Positions 1-8,659 of a stretch of 64,000 nt of DNA are shown here, in pieces. The position numbers were made by a program, and so were the translations under genes. How positions within the stretch are numbered: position 1 is the first letter of the stretch; the number at the start of each line of letters is the position of its first letter. Source of the stretch: BOG-931 sp963781725. Its GTDB lineage: Bacteria > Pseudomonadota > Alphaproteobacteria > Rhizobiales > Xanthobacteraceae. The DNA lies in contig CAWAGV010000001.1 in NCBI GenBank assembly GCA_963781725.1, positions 620,001 through 684,000 on the forward strand. Direction: 5' to 3'. The notes beneath the pieces were generated by a model. It searched no databases. It was not told the DNA's origin and saw only the letters and a program-made list of their open reading frames with translations.

Positions 1-351
1 ACCAGATTCCATGGTCGGCGCCAAATGCCGTCAGGCAACCAGAATGCAGTGCTGGTCGGCGATCCGGCGAAAGAGGGCCTCTACGTTGTCATGAACAAGT
101 GGCTGGCGGGAAATCACTTCAGCCACCCGCATTTTCATCCGCACGATCGCTTCATAACCGTGTTGAAGGGGACATGGTGGGTCGGCAGCGGCACCAAGTA
201 CGATCCGGACGGCACCGTGCCGATGCCGGCCGGCACGTTCATGACGCATTACGGCCAGCAGGTGCACTTCGACGGCGCCAAGACCGAAGACGCAGTCATT
301 CTGATCGTCGGCATGGGACCAGGGACATCGACACCGGCGGAAGTGAAATAG
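1..351 (+). CDS. Cupin-domain protein, 5' end outside window
   Basis: The reading frame is open from the first base; the first internal ATG is at 25. The protein shows a small cupin barrel: a GDP-x-GLYVV strand, then HPHFHPHDR with the clustered histidines that bind metal in cupins, then a GTWWVGSG strand and a second motif region GTFMTHYGQQVHFDGAK. This resembles short secreted or cytosolic cupins of alphaproteobacteria whose substrate is unknown. The segment QIPW, which I would expect just before this domain, is readable at 3-14 but in a different frame from the rest, so the gene may be frameshifted near 25-40. Function beyond metal-binding cupin cannot be assigned. Confidence 0.75.
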   Translation, partial: TRFHGRRQMPSGNQNAVLVGDPAKEGLYVVMNKWLAGNHFSHPHFHPHDRFITVLKGTWWVGSGTKYDPDGTVPMPAGTFMTHYGQQVHFDGAKTEDAVILIVGMGPGTSTPAEVK

Positions 352-367
352 CGGCCGGACCGGCGCC

Positions 368-1591
368 TTACGCCGCCGACCGGGCCGCGGAGGTCCGTTG
401 CGCCGCGGCGCGCCTGACGCGATCGAGGATCAACTCGATCGAGGCGATTTCGACGCGATTGCGGCCATTGTCCTTGGCGCGATAGAGCGCGTGATCGGCC
501 TGCGCCAGCAATGCGGAGAGGTCGAGCACGGCGTCGTAGCTGATCACCATGCCGATGCTGACCGTGGCGACGACCGGCTTGCCGTCGACCTCGCGCGTCG
601 CTTCGGCGAACGACGAACGGATCTCCTCGGCCACGGCGAGCGCCCGTTCCCGCGACGCATTGACCAGCACGACGGCAAACTCTTCGCCGCCGAGGCGGCC
701 GAACACATCGAGACGGCGCATGCAGCTGCTGCCGATCTCGGCAAAGATCTGCAGCACGCGATCGCCCATGGCGTGTCCGAAACGATCGTTGATGGTCTTG
801 AAGTTGTCGAGATCGAGCAACAGCACGGCGGTCGGGCGCGGATCGTTCAGTTGCCATTTCAGTTGCTCTGCACCGTCCTCCAGGAAGGCGCGGCGGTTGG
901 CGATGCCGGTCAACGGATCGATCAGCGAAGCGGTCTTGTAGCGATGCTCGGTCCGTTCCTTCGCCATTGCCAAGAGGATGAATGCGATCGAGATCGTGAA
1001 CAGCAGCGCCTGGAAGCTGAGAACGGTCATCCACACGCTGGCGTACATGTCGTCGCCGGTCGGACGCCAGGGCAGCATGTCGCCCAACGGCGTGCGCAGC
1101 ACGTAAAGCGAGCCGTGGGCGAACAGCATGAAAATCGCCGGCCAGCGCGACACCAGGGCTTCGCTGCGGCCGCGCCAGAACTCATAAGCTGCCGCCCAGG
1201 TATAGGCGGTGATGATGCCCGAACTGCAGAGCGCTCGCAGATCCCACGACGTTGCGATACCCGGCGTATGGCTCAGCACCAGCCAGAGCACCGGGCCGCC
1301 GAACACGAGAATCCAATTCGACTTGCGGTGATCGAACTGGCGCGCGCCGTTCCAGGTAAAGGCGAACGATGTCAGCAGCAGCGCGTTGGCAAGATCGATG
1401 GAAACAAGATCGGGAATGGAGCCGTACCAACCGAACATCCCGATGGATGCGGCACGCAGCAAATCGGCAAAGCCCCACCAGGCCACGGCGTAAACTGCCG
1501 TGTTCTGGACCCAGGCGAACAGCAGAAGCAATCCAAGGATCGCCTCAACATAGATCGTCACCAGGAAGAGGGTGTTGACGTCGAGATTCAT
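368..1591 (-). CDS. Membrane-anchored diguanylate cyclase (GGDEF)
   Basis: The product is 407 aa if started at the ATG at 1591; the frame is open to 1654 but the extra residues look non-coding. The N-terminal half has about six to seven hydrophobic segments and forms a membrane sensor of unknown ligand. The C-terminal half is a GGDEF domain: DPLTGIANRR, the metal/GTP motif LDLDNFKTIND, and an active-site signature GGEEF, a functional variant of GGDEF. An RRLD lies exactly five residues before GGEEF, matching the RxxD inhibitory I-site, so product feedback by c-di-GMP is expected. No EAL domain is attached. It is monocistronic, and its start faces cysK across about 220 bp. Confidence 0.9.
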   Translation of the reverse strand: MNLDVNTLFLVTIYVEAILGLLLLFAWVQNTAVYAVAWWGFADLLRAASIGMFGWYGSIPDLVSIDLANALLLTSFAFTWNGARQFDHRKSNWILVFGGPVLWLVLSHTPGIATSWDLRALCSSGIITAYTWAAAYEFWRGRSEALVSRWPAIFMLFAHGSLYVLRTPLGDMLPWRPTGDDMYASVWMTVLSFQALLFTISIAFILLAMAKERTEHRYKTASLIDPLTGIANRRAFLEDGAEQLKWQLNDPRPTAVLLLDLDNFKTINDRFGHAMGDRVLQIFAEIGSSCMRRLDVFGRLGGEEFAVVLVNASRERALAVAEEIRSSFAEATREVDGKPVVATVSIGMVISYDAVLDLSALLAQADHALYRAKDNGRNRVEIASIELILDRVRRAAAQRTSAARSAA

Positions 1592-1812
1592 AGCGTTCAA
1601 GCGGTCCGGTCGAATGCGGCAGGCGAAAGCTGGTGCCCCGTTTACGAAATTCATAACGGGGCGGCCGGAAACAATGGATGAATACCCCTGCCCGTTTCGC
1701 GGGCCTTAACAAGCTATGGTTTGCGCATACTTTCCAATAATGCCGCGTTTGTTCGCGTCTTGTTTCGGGATACTTGGTCATCTAGGGTCGCGCGCCCAGG
1801 AAAGTGACGACA

Positions 1813-2844
1813 ATGCAGGCACGAGACGGGGTTATTGAGGCGATCGGCCATACGCCGTTGATCAAGCTTGAGCGCGTTTCGGCCGAGACCGGCTGCACCA
1901 TTCTCGGCAAGGCCGAGTTCATGAATCCGGGCCAGTCGGTGAAGGACCGGGCGGCGCTGTTCATTATCCAGGATGCCGTGAAGCGGGGCGAATTGCGGCC
2001 GGGCGGCGTCATCGTCGAAGGCACCGCCGGCAATACCGGCATCGGGCTGGCGCTTGTCGGCAATGCCATGGGCTTTCGCTCGGTGATCGTCATCCCCGAA
2101 ACCCAAAGCCAGGAGAAAAAGGACACGCTGCGGTTATGCGGCGCCGAACTGATCGAAGTGCCGGCGGTGCCCTACTCCAACCCGAATAATTACGTGAAAC
2201 TTTCCGGCCGTGTCGCCGCGCAACTGGCGAAGACCGAAAAGAACGGCGCGGTCTGGGCCAACCAGTTCGACAACGTCGCCAACCGGCAAGGCCATATCGA
2301 AACCACGGGACCGGAAATCTGGAACCAGACCGACGGCAAGGTCGACGGCTTCGTCAGCGCCGTCGGCAGCGGCGGCACGCTTGCCGGCGTCGGCATGGCG
2401 CTCAAGGCGCGCAACAGCGCCGTGCGCATCGCGCTCGCCGATCCGATGGGGGCCGCGCTTTACAGCTATTACACGACCGGCAAGTTGAAATCGGAAGGCT
2501 CTTCGATCACCGAAGGCATCGGCCAAGGCCGCATCACCAAGAATCTCGAGAACGCGCCGATCGACAGCGCATTTCAGATCCCGGATGCCGAGGCGCTGCC
2601 GATCGTGTTCGATCTTCTCGAGCACGAAGGCCTGTGTGTCGGCGGCTCGTCGGGCATCAATATCGCAGGTGCGGTCCGCCTGGCCAAAGAGCTCGGACCC
2701 GGCCACACCATCGTGACCATCCTTGCCGACTACGGCACCCGCTATCAGTCGAAGCTGTTCAACCCGCAATTCCTGCGGGAGAAGAACTTGCCGGTGCCGG
2801 ATTGGCTTGAGCGCAAATCGACAATCAAAGTCCCTTACGAATGA
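1813..2844 (+). CDS. cysK: Cysteine synthase A (O-acetylserine sulfhydrylase)
   Basis: PLP enzyme joining O-acetylserine and sulfide to give cysteine. The 343-aa fold-type II protein carries the PLP lysine in SVKDRAA (about K44), the phosphate/substrate loop GTAGNTGIGLA and the glycine loop GSGGTLAGVG. A GTG at 1804 is in frame, but the ATG at 1813 has AGGAAA about 9 nt upstream, so I chose it. It is longer than the usual 310-320 aa, with an extra C-terminal stretch, as in a cystathionine beta-synthase-like subgroup. It opens a same-strand run with sseA, an ABC importer and a persulfide dioxygenase, which supports a sulfur-assimilation role. Confidence 0.93.
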   Translation: MQARDGVIEAIGHTPLIKLERVSAETGCTILGKAEFMNPGQSVKDRAALFIIQDAVKRGELRPGGVIVEGTAGNTGIGLALVGNAMGFRSVIVIPETQSQEKKDTLRLCGAELIEVPAVPYSNPNNYVKLSGRVAAQLAKTEKNGAVWANQFDNVANRQGHIETTGPEIWNQTDGKVDGFVSAVGSGGTLAGVGMALKARNSAVRIALADPMGAALYSYYTTGKLKSEGSSITEGIGQGRITKNLENAPIDSAFQIPDAEALPIVFDLLEHEGLCVGGSSGINIAGAVRLAKELGPGHTIVTILADYGTRYQSKLFNPQFLREKNLPVPDWLERKSTIKVPYE

Positions 2845-2883
2845 ACCTCGCGAGCCCGCGGGCGTTATTGATTGAGTGCAACC

Positions 2884-3753
2884 ATGCTGAGACCCGATAA
2901 CGCTTCCGCTTCACCGCCGAAGAGCCGCTGGTTCGTCTCGACCGACTGGCTGGCCGAGCATTTGAAAGACCGCAATCTCGTCGTGGTCGACGGCTCGTAT
3001 TTGGTGCTGCAAAAGCGCGATGCGCGCGCCGAGTATCTCAAGGAGCATATTCCGGGCGCGGTTTTCTTCGACGTCGATGTCGTCGCGGATCATTCGACCG
3101 AACTACCGCACATGTTGCCGGGGCCGAAGCAATTCGGCGAAGTCGCCGGCGCGCTCGGCATCGGCAACGATACGACGGTCGTGATCTACGACAGCGTCGG
3201 TCTCTATTCGGCACCGCGGGTGTGGTGGACGTTTCGCATCTTCGGCGCGAAGAACGTCTACATCCTCGAAGGCGGCCTGCCGAAATGGAAAGCCGAAAGC
3301 CGGCCGCTCGAAGCCGGCGACGGCAAACGCGCCCCGCAGAAATTCGATGCCGAGATGAATGTCGGCGCGGTCGCCACCTTGGCCGACGTGCGCATGGCGG
3401 TCACCGACAAAAGCGTGCAGATCGTCGACGCCCGTTCCGCCGAACGGTTCAGCGGCAAGGCCGCCGAACCGCGGCCCGGTCTGCGGTCCGGCCGCATGCC
3501 CGGCTCGTTCAATGTGCCGTTCGATCGCGTGCTCGATGGCGGCACGCTGGCATCGCGCGGCCGCATCGAAGCCGCGTTTGAAGACGCCGGCGTCGATCTC
3601 GACAAGCCGATCATCACGTCGTGCGGCTCCGGCATGACCGCGGCGATCCTGACCTTTGCCCTGGATTTAATCGGCAGGACCGCCAAAGGTCTGTACGACG
3701 GCTCATGGACCGAATGGGGCGGCCGGCCCGATCTTCCCATCGAACGAGGGTGA
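2884..3753 (+). CDS. sseA: 3-mercaptopyruvate/thiosulfate sulfurtransferase
   Basis: Two-domain rhodanese of 289 aa. The N-terminal inactive domain (about residues 20-150, with the VVIYDS strand) is followed by the catalytic domain, whose active-site loop CGSGMTA carries the sulfur-accepting cysteine (about C247). CGSG(V/M)TA loops are typical of 3-mercaptopyruvate sulfurtransferases rather than thiosulfate-specific rhodaneses. I start at the ATG at 2884, not the TTG at 2872. It lies 39 bp after cysK on the same strand and probably shares its transcript. Expected role: transfer of sulfane sulfur from mercaptopyruvate to thiol acceptors or cyanide. The preferred donor is inferred from the loop only. 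Confidence 0.9.
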   Translation: MLRPDNASASPPKSRWFVSTDWLAEHLKDRNLVVVDGSYLVLQKRDARAEYLKEHIPGAVFFDVDVVADHSTELPHMLPGPKQFGEVAGALGIGNDTTVVIYDSVGLYSAPRVWWTFRIFGAKNVYILEGGLPKWKAESRPLEAGDGKRAPQKFDAEMNVGAVATLADVRMAVTDKSVQIVDARSAERFSGKAAEPRPGLRSGRMPGSFNVPFDRVLDGGTLASRGRIEAAFEDAGVDLDKPIITSCGSGMTAAILTFALDLIGRTAKGLYDGSWTEWGGRPDLPIERG

Positions 3754-3852
3754 AAGTTTGCGGCCGACGATTGTGTCGGGCATCCGCAATGGAGCGCTCA
3801 CCTGCGGCGTGATGCGCTAGACATCCATTCCAATTCATCCGAGGATTGACCG

Positions 3853-4878
3853 ATGATGACAATCAAATCCCCGCACCGCCGCCGCGTCATCCAATCCGGC
3901 ATCGCCGCGCTCGGCGCGGCTGCGCTACGGCCGTCCGTCGCGGCTTTCGCACAAGACAAGCCGCTTGCCAAAATTCGCTACAACGAAGTCGTGCGTTCGA
4001 TGCTTTATACGCCGGCTTACGTTGCGATCACGAACGGGTATTTCAAGAACGCCGGTTTTGACGTCGAGCTGACGACCGCAAACGGCGGCGACAAGTCGGT
4101 CGCGGCGCTGATTTCCGGCAGCGCCGATATCGCGCTGATCGGCCCTGAGACGGCCATTTACGTCGCCAACAGCGACTCGACGACAAAAGTGCGCATTTTC
4201 TGCGGACTGACCGCGACCGACGGCTTCATGCTGGTCAGCCGGACCAGGATCGACAAGTTCGACTGGGGCATGCTGAAGGGCAAGGAGGTGCTCGGATTCC
4301 GGCCTGGCAGCACGCCGCTCTTGTTCCTGGAAGAGGCGATGCGCATGAACGGTGTCAATCCGGACACCGACGTCAAGCTTCTCAACAATATCGCCGTGCC
4401 GGCGCGCGTCGGCGCCTGGCTGTCCGGCCAGGGTGAATTCGCCATCTTCATCGAGCCCGACGCCTCGCAACTCGAACTCGACGGCAAAGCCTTCTTCCTG
4501 ACGTCGGTCGGCGGAACGGTGGGGTTTGCCGACTACACGTCGTTCATGGCGACGGACAAATATCTCAAGGACAATCCCGCGATCATCCAGTCCTGGACCG
4601 ACGCGATCTATCGCGCCCAGAAATGGACGGCCGGCGCCTCCGCCGCTGACATCGTCAAGGCGATTTCCGGCTACTTTCCCGGCATCAATCCGCAGGCGAT
4701 GACCGCGGCTGCCGAGCGCTATCAGAAACTCAACATCTGGAAGTCCTCGCCGGTGATCGAACCGAAGGCGATCGACCGGTTCGAGGACATTCTCGTGCAT
4801 GGTCACGTCCTCGACAACGCCAAGCGCGTGAAATTCGCGGACCTCGTGGTGACCGAGTTCGCGGCCAAGGCGAAATAG
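3853..4878 (+). CDS. ABC transporter substrate-binding protein, NMT1/SsuA-like
   Basis: 341-aa periplasmic binding protein. The N-terminus has a basic HRRR start and an Ala-rich hydrophobic segment ending near AAFAQDK, a secretion signal (possibly Tat-like, but the twin-arginine motif is poor). The mature part follows the NMT1/THI5 and nitrate/sulfonate/taurine binding-protein pattern: an opening VRSMLYTPAYVAITNGYFK, then DVELTTANGGDKSVAALISGSADIALIGPE. The ATPase and permease genes follow immediately. Flanking cysteine-synthesis and sulfurtransferase genes suggest an organosulfur ligand such as a sulfonate or sulfur ester, but that is inferred from neighbours. Pyrimidine precursors or nitrate-like ligands remain possible. 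Confidence 0.85.
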   Translation: MMTIKSPHRRRVIQSGIAALGAAALRPSVAAFAQDKPLAKIRYNEVVRSMLYTPAYVAITNGYFKNAGFDVELTTANGGDKSVAALISGSADIALIGPETAIYVANSDSTTKVRIFCGLTATDGFMLVSRTRIDKFDWGMLKGKEVLGFRPGSTPLLFLEEAMRMNGVNPDTDVKLLNNIAVPARVGAWLSGQGEFAIFIEPDASQLELDGKAFFLTSVGGTVGFADYTSFMATDKYLKDNPAIIQSWTDAIYRAQKWTAGASAADIVKAISGYFPGINPQAMTAAAERYQKLNIWKSSPVIEPKAIDRFEDILVHGHVLDNAKRVKFADLVVTEFAAKAK

Positions 4879-4881
4879 CCT

Positions 4882-5688
4882 GTGCCGGCGACGGCGGCGC
4901 CACAAAACTCGCCCAAGGTTGAATTGCGCAATGTCGGGTTGCGTTACTTCGGACTCGAGGGCGAAACCGAGGCGCTGAAAGACATCGCGTTGTCGATCGT
5001 TCCTGGCGAGTTCGTCGCGATCATCGGGCCAAGCGGATGCGGCAAGAGCACCCTGCTCTCCCTGATATCCGGCATCGTCACGCCGACGGAAGGCTCCGTA
5101 TTCGTCGACGGCGCGCGCGTGACCGGACCGAATCGCAAGATCGGCTACATGCTCCAGCAGGACTACTTGTTCGAATGGCGGACGATCCTCGAAAACACCG
5201 TCCTGGGGGCGGAGATTCAAGGCGCGCCAAGGCAGCAGGCCCGCGAGCGCGCCGTCCGGCTCCTGACGCGTTACGGGCTCGGCCAGTTCCTGCACCATCT
5301 GCCGCGCCAGCTCTCCGGCGGCATGCGTCAACGCGTGGCACTCGCCCGGACACTGTGCACCGAACCGGATGTCGTCCTCCTCGACGAGCCGTTCTCCGCG
5401 CTGGATTCACAGACCCGGCTGGCGCTGGCAGACGAGATCACCGGCATCCTGCGGCGCGAAGCCAAGACGGTTATTCTCGTCACCCATGACATCGGTGAAG
5501 CGGTCAGCATGGCGGAGCGCGTCGTGGTGATGTCGCGGCGGCCCGGCCGCATCAAGTCGGACCATGTCATTCGTTTTGCGACTGCGGATGCGGCCAGGCT
5601 GGCGCCGCTGGAAGCCCGCACCCGCCCGGAATTCAACGCCTACTTCAACACCCTTTGGCAGGAGCTCGAGGTCAATGTCGAACGCTGA
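4882..5688 (+). CDS. ABC transporter ATP-binding protein, NitT/TauT family
   Basis: 268-aa nucleotide-binding subunit. Walker A is GPSGCGKST, the signature is LSGGMRQRVALART and Walker B is DVVLLDEPFSALD, followed by the switch histidine in ILVTHDIGEA. The EAVSMAERVVVMSRRPGRI ending is typical of SsuB/TauB/NrtD-type subunits. GTG start, three bases after the stop of the binding-protein gene, with only a weak ribosome site, so translation is likely coupled. It overlaps the permease start by 14 bp. It powers import of the same, still undefined ligand. Confidence 0.9.
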   Translation: MPATAAPQNSPKVELRNVGLRYFGLEGETEALKDIALSIVPGEFVAIIGPSGCGKSTLLSLISGIVTPTEGSVFVDGARVTGPNRKIGYMLQQDYLFEWRTILENTVLGAEIQGAPRQQARERAVRLLTRYGLGQFLHHLPRQLSGGMRQRVALARTLCTEPDVVLLDEPFSALDSQTRLALADEITGILRREAKTVILVTHDIGEAVSMAERVVVMSRRPGRIKSDHVIRFATADAARLAPLEARTRPEFNAYFNTLWQELEVNVER

Positions 5689-6505
5689 AGCCGTAAGCCC
5701 GGCCGAAAGAAGTCCGCAATATCGCGATTGGCTGCTGCGCGAACGGCGCAACCGCTGGACCATCCACATTATGCAACTCGCGATCTTCGTGACGTGCATG
5801 GTGTTGTGGGAGGTTCTGCCGCGCAGTCATCTCGTCAATCCGCTGTTCACCAGCTACCCGTCGGCGATCTGGCCGACATTTCTGAGCATGCTGAGCGCAA
5901 CGCCGCAGCAGGCCGGCATTCTCACGCACACCTGGGCCACGGTCTCCGCCACCGTTGTCGGCTTTACCGCAGCGATGGCGCTCGGCACTGCGATCGCCGC
6001 GGCGCTGTGGTGGTGGGACGCACTCTATAAAGTGCTCGATCCCTATCTGGTCGTTGCCAATGCGATGCCGAAGACCGCCTTTGTTCCGATTTTCTATGTG
6101 TGGCTTGGCGCAACACTGTCGATCTATGGCATGTCGCTGGCCATCTCGCTGTTCATCACCGTCCTGATGATCTACAGCGGCTTCCAGGGCATCGATCCAA
6201 ACAAGATCAAGCTGGCCCAGACCTTCGGCGCGACCAAGGCACAGATCCTGACCAAGGTCGTTCTTCCCGGCAGCATCCCGACGCTGATCGCCACGCTGAA
6301 GGTCAATGCCGGCCTGTCCCTGGTCGGCGTCGTCGTCGGCGAATTTAAATCGGCCAATTTCGGGCTGGGATATCTCATTCAATACGGCAGCCAGATCTTC
6401 AAAATGAACATCGTCATGACCGCAGTCACCGTGCTCGCGGTTGTTTCCTCAGTGATGTACCTCGCCATTTCCGGTCTGGAATCAGCGGTGATGCGGCGAC
6501 GATAG
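5675..6505 (+). CDS. ABC transporter permease, SsuC/TauC-like
   Basis: 276-aa inner-membrane subunit starting at the ATG at 5675 inside the end of the ATPase gene. It has about six transmembrane segments and a binding-protein-dependent transport EAA-type loop (around LAQTFGATKAQILTKVVLPGSIPTLIATLKV), which contacts the ATPase. The pattern KTAFVPIFYVWLG is common in NitT/TauT permeases. Together with the two upstream genes it makes a complete three-component importer. The frame stays open well upstream of 5675, but that region encodes the ATPase C-terminus in another frame. Confidence 0.88.
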   Translation: MSNAEAVSPAERSPQYRDWLLRERRNRWTIHIMQLAIFVTCMVLWEVLPRSHLVNPLFTSYPSAIWPTFLSMLSATPQQAGILTHTWATVSATVVGFTAAMALGTAIAAALWWWDALYKVLDPYLVVANAMPKTAFVPIFYVWLGATLSIYGMSLAISLFITVLMIYSGFQGIDPNKIKLAQTFGATKAQILTKVVLPGSIPTLIATLKVNAGLSLVGVVVGEFKSANFGLGYLIQYGSQIFKMNIVMTAVTVLAVVSSVMYLAISGLESAVMRRR

Positions 6506-6558
6506 ACCGCACTTTCGGGCAGCAATCCACGAGCAATTCCTGCTATAATTCCGACGCC

Positions 6559-7596
6559 ATGATCTTCCGTCAGCTCTTTGACAGTACGTCTGGCACCTAC
6601 ACCTACCTGCTCGCCAGCCGGCGCCGCGGCGAGGCGCTGATCGTCGACCCCGTTATCGAGAAGGTTGACCGTTACCTGCAGCTTGTCCGCGAACTCGACC
6701 TCAAACTGGTCAAGGCGGTCGATACCCATCTGCACGCCGATCACATCACCGGCTTGGGCGCGCTCCGGGACCGGACCCATTGCATCACGGTGATGGGCGA
6801 AAATACCAAAGCCGACGTCGTGTCGATGCGCGTCGCCGAGGGCGATCAGATCGAGATCGAGGGTTTGCGGCTCGACGTGCTGTTTACGCCGGGCCATACC
6901 GACGACTCCTATTCCTTCCTGCACGGCGACCGCATCTTCACCGGAGACACGCTCCTGATCCGCGGCACCGGACGCACCGACTTCCAGAACGGCGATCCGC
7001 GGGCGCAATACAATTCGATTTTCAACAAGCTCTTGAAGCTGCCGGACGAGACGCTGGTCTACCCCGCCCACGATTACAAAGGCGAAACGGTATCGACCAT
7101 CGGCGAGGAAAAGCGTTTCAACCCGCGGCTCAAGGTCAAATCAATCGACGAATACGTCGACCTGATGAACAGCCTCAATCTGCCCAACCCGAAGATGATG
7201 GATGTCGCCGTGCCGGCCAACATGCACGTCGGCCTGCATCAGGAGATGGTCGCCAGCAAAGGCTGGGCGCTCACCGCCGCCGAAGCCCTCGCGCTACCCG
7301 GCCGCTCCGACGTCGCCCTGGTCGATCTTCGCGAAAGAAGCGAACGCGAAAGGCACGGCGTCATTCCCGGTTCGCTGCACGCGCCCTACCCCGACTTGCC
7401 GCAGAACGTCGGTCCCGGCGGCATGTTGCACGAGCTCGCCGCCGCGACCGGCAAGCGGATCGTGTTCTATTGTGCGTTCGGCGAGCGTTCGGCGATGGCG
7501 GTGCAGGCGGCGCAGGACGCCGGCCTGAGCACCGCCTGCCATATCCAGGGTGGCATCGCTGCCTGGAAAAAAGCCAACGGCCCGATCGCGCACTAA
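6559..7596 (+). CDS. Persulfide dioxygenase-like metallo-beta-lactamase fused to rhodanese
   Basis: 345-aa two-domain protein. Residues about 1-230 form an ETHE1-type metallo-beta-lactamase fold with the metal motif THLHADH (H57, H59, D61, H62), later histidines in TPGHTDDS, and TGDTLLIRGTGRTDF, which marks persulfide dioxygenases rather than glyoxalase II. Residues about 250-345 form a rhodanese domain with active cysteine near C305 in the loop CAFGERS. Such fusions couple sulfane-sulfur transfer with oxidation of glutathione persulfide to sulfite. It lies 53 bp after the ABC permease and ends the sulfur block. A strong hairpin terminator follows. BLH-type annotations exist for the same architecture. 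Confidence 0.88.
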   Translation: MIFRQLFDSTSGTYTYLLASRRRGEALIVDPVIEKVDRYLQLVRELDLKLVKAVDTHLHADHITGLGALRDRTHCITVMGENTKADVVSMRVAEGDQIEIEGLRLDVLFTPGHTDDSYSFLHGDRIFTGDTLLIRGTGRTDFQNGDPRAQYNSIFNKLLKLPDETLVYPAHDYKGETVSTIGEEKRFNPRLKVKSIDEYVDLMNSLNLPNPKMMDVAVPANMHVGLHQEMVASKGWALTAAEALALPGRSDVALVDLRERSERERHGVIPGSLHAPYPDLPQNVGPGGMLHELAAATGKRIVFYCAFGERSAMAVQAAQDAGLSTACHIQGGIAAWKKANGPIAH

Positions 7597-7612
7597 ACGC
7601 AATCTGAAAATG

Positions 7613-7652
7613 CGAAAGCCGCAGGCGGGTGTGGCCTGCGGCTTTCGTCTTT
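7613..7652. terminator. Rho-independent terminator between convergent genes
   Basis: Perfect 14-bp inverted repeat (7613-7626 with 7634-7647) with a 7-nt loop, followed on the plus strand by TCTTT. It sits between the stop of the persulfide dioxygenase gene and the convergent stop of the Spy-like gene and could serve both directions. Confidence 0.85.
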
Positions 7653-7707
7653 GGCGCGTACTGCGGGGAGGCGTGAAAAACAGAACGCGCCCGGGTAATG
7701 CGATCGA

Positions 7708-8463
7708 CTAGAGCTGCGAGTCCTGATCGTCGTTGCTCATGTTGTGCATGCCGCCGCGGCCGTTCTGGCCAAGGTGCCGGTGACCCCAGCCCTGATCGTT
7801 CCCTTGGCCGTCCTGACCGAAGTGGCGGCGGCCCCAACCCGGACCGTCCTGGCCGCCCTGGAAGCCAGGGCCGCCTTGGCCGTCTTGTCCGCCCTGGCCG
7901 AAGCGCTGATGGCCCCAGCCTTGACCCTTTTGCCCGCCGTCATTCATGGCGTGGCGGTGTTCATGCGGCCGCAGGATGCGCGCCAGCATGGTGAAGCGGG
8001 CCTTCTGCGCATCGTTGAGGCTTTGGTAGAGCGGTGCTCCGGCGTCGGCGATCTGCTTGAGCGCGGCGCCACGCTTGGTCATGGCGTCCGCCCGGTGTGA
8101 CATCCGGTCGAACGGGCTCGCCGCATTGGCGTTCGGGGCTTGTGTCCCCTGCGCCGTCGCAGCCTGCCGGGCCTGGATACGCTGCACCCGCAACTGAACC
8201 ATATTGCGCAACGCCTGCTCGAACGACGGCCAGTTCTTGGCCTGGTCGGGCGTGAGTTCGAGGCCGGCTTTCAGCGCCGCAATCCGCGCATCGGCGAATG
8301 CGGAAACATCGTCGGCACTGAGATGGCGGTGCTGGTGCTCGGCGCGGGGACCGCCGTTGCCGAATCCGCCATGACCATGGCCGTCGAAACGCTGCTGCGC
8401 ATACACATAGGTCGAACCGGCGATGGCGAGAGCTGCCGTCGCGGCAATCACTGGCTTGAGCAT
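7708..8463 (-). CDS. Spy/CpxP-like LTXXQ periplasmic protein with Gly-rich tail
   Basis: 251 aa from the ATG at 8463, which begins a clean signal peptide (MLKPVIAATAALAIAGSTYVYAQQ). The frame is open 39 codons further upstream, but those residues do not look like protein. The central part is helical and contains the LTPDQAKNW motif of the LTXXQ/Spy family, periplasmic chaperones and envelope-stress proteins. The final 70 or so residues form a Gly/Gln/His-rich low-complexity tail made of repeated GQ-x-GWGHRxFGQ and GQDGQGG-like units (7741-7935). The tail could bind metal through its histidines. It is not part of the aap operon: there are 196 bp between its start and the stop of aapP. Confidence 0.82.
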   Translation of the reverse strand: MLKPVIAATAALAIAGSTYVYAQQRFDGHGHGGFGNGGPRAEHQHRHLSADDVSAFADARIAALKAGLELTPDQAKNWPSFEQALRNMVQLRVQRIQARQAATAQGTQAPNANAASPFDRMSHRADAMTKRGAALKQIADAGAPLYQSLNDAQKARFTMLARILRPHEHRHAMNDGGQKGQGWGHQRFGQGGQDGQGGPGFQGGQDGPGWGRRHFGQDGQGNDQGWGHRHLGQNGRGGMHNMSNDDQDSQL

Positions 8464-8659
8464 GTCATCCTCCACAGATGTCGGGTGTGTAGATAATGGA
8501 CCCGGTCTGTGGCGATTCAAGTTAAGCTTTGGAAAGACAGAGCAACTTGAAGCATTACGGCGTTGTAATCTTGGGCACAATCTTGGCGCAACAAAGTAAT
8601 GTTAAAGTACTTGTTCGTATAACTCCAGCTTGCGTTGCAACGACTTGAGAAATGACGTT

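Noticed and set aside
398..1681. 427-codon plus-strand frame
   Set aside because: Antisense to the GGDEF cyclase; no recognisable domain.
3925..5331. 468-codon minus-strand frame
   Set aside because: Antisense to the binding-protein and ATPase genes of the sulfur-block importer; composition is shadow-like.
7741..7935. Repetitive block considered as a CRISPR or minisatellite array
   Set aside because: Repeats are degenerate, in frame and encode the Gly-rich tail of the LTXXQ protein; there are no uniform spacers.
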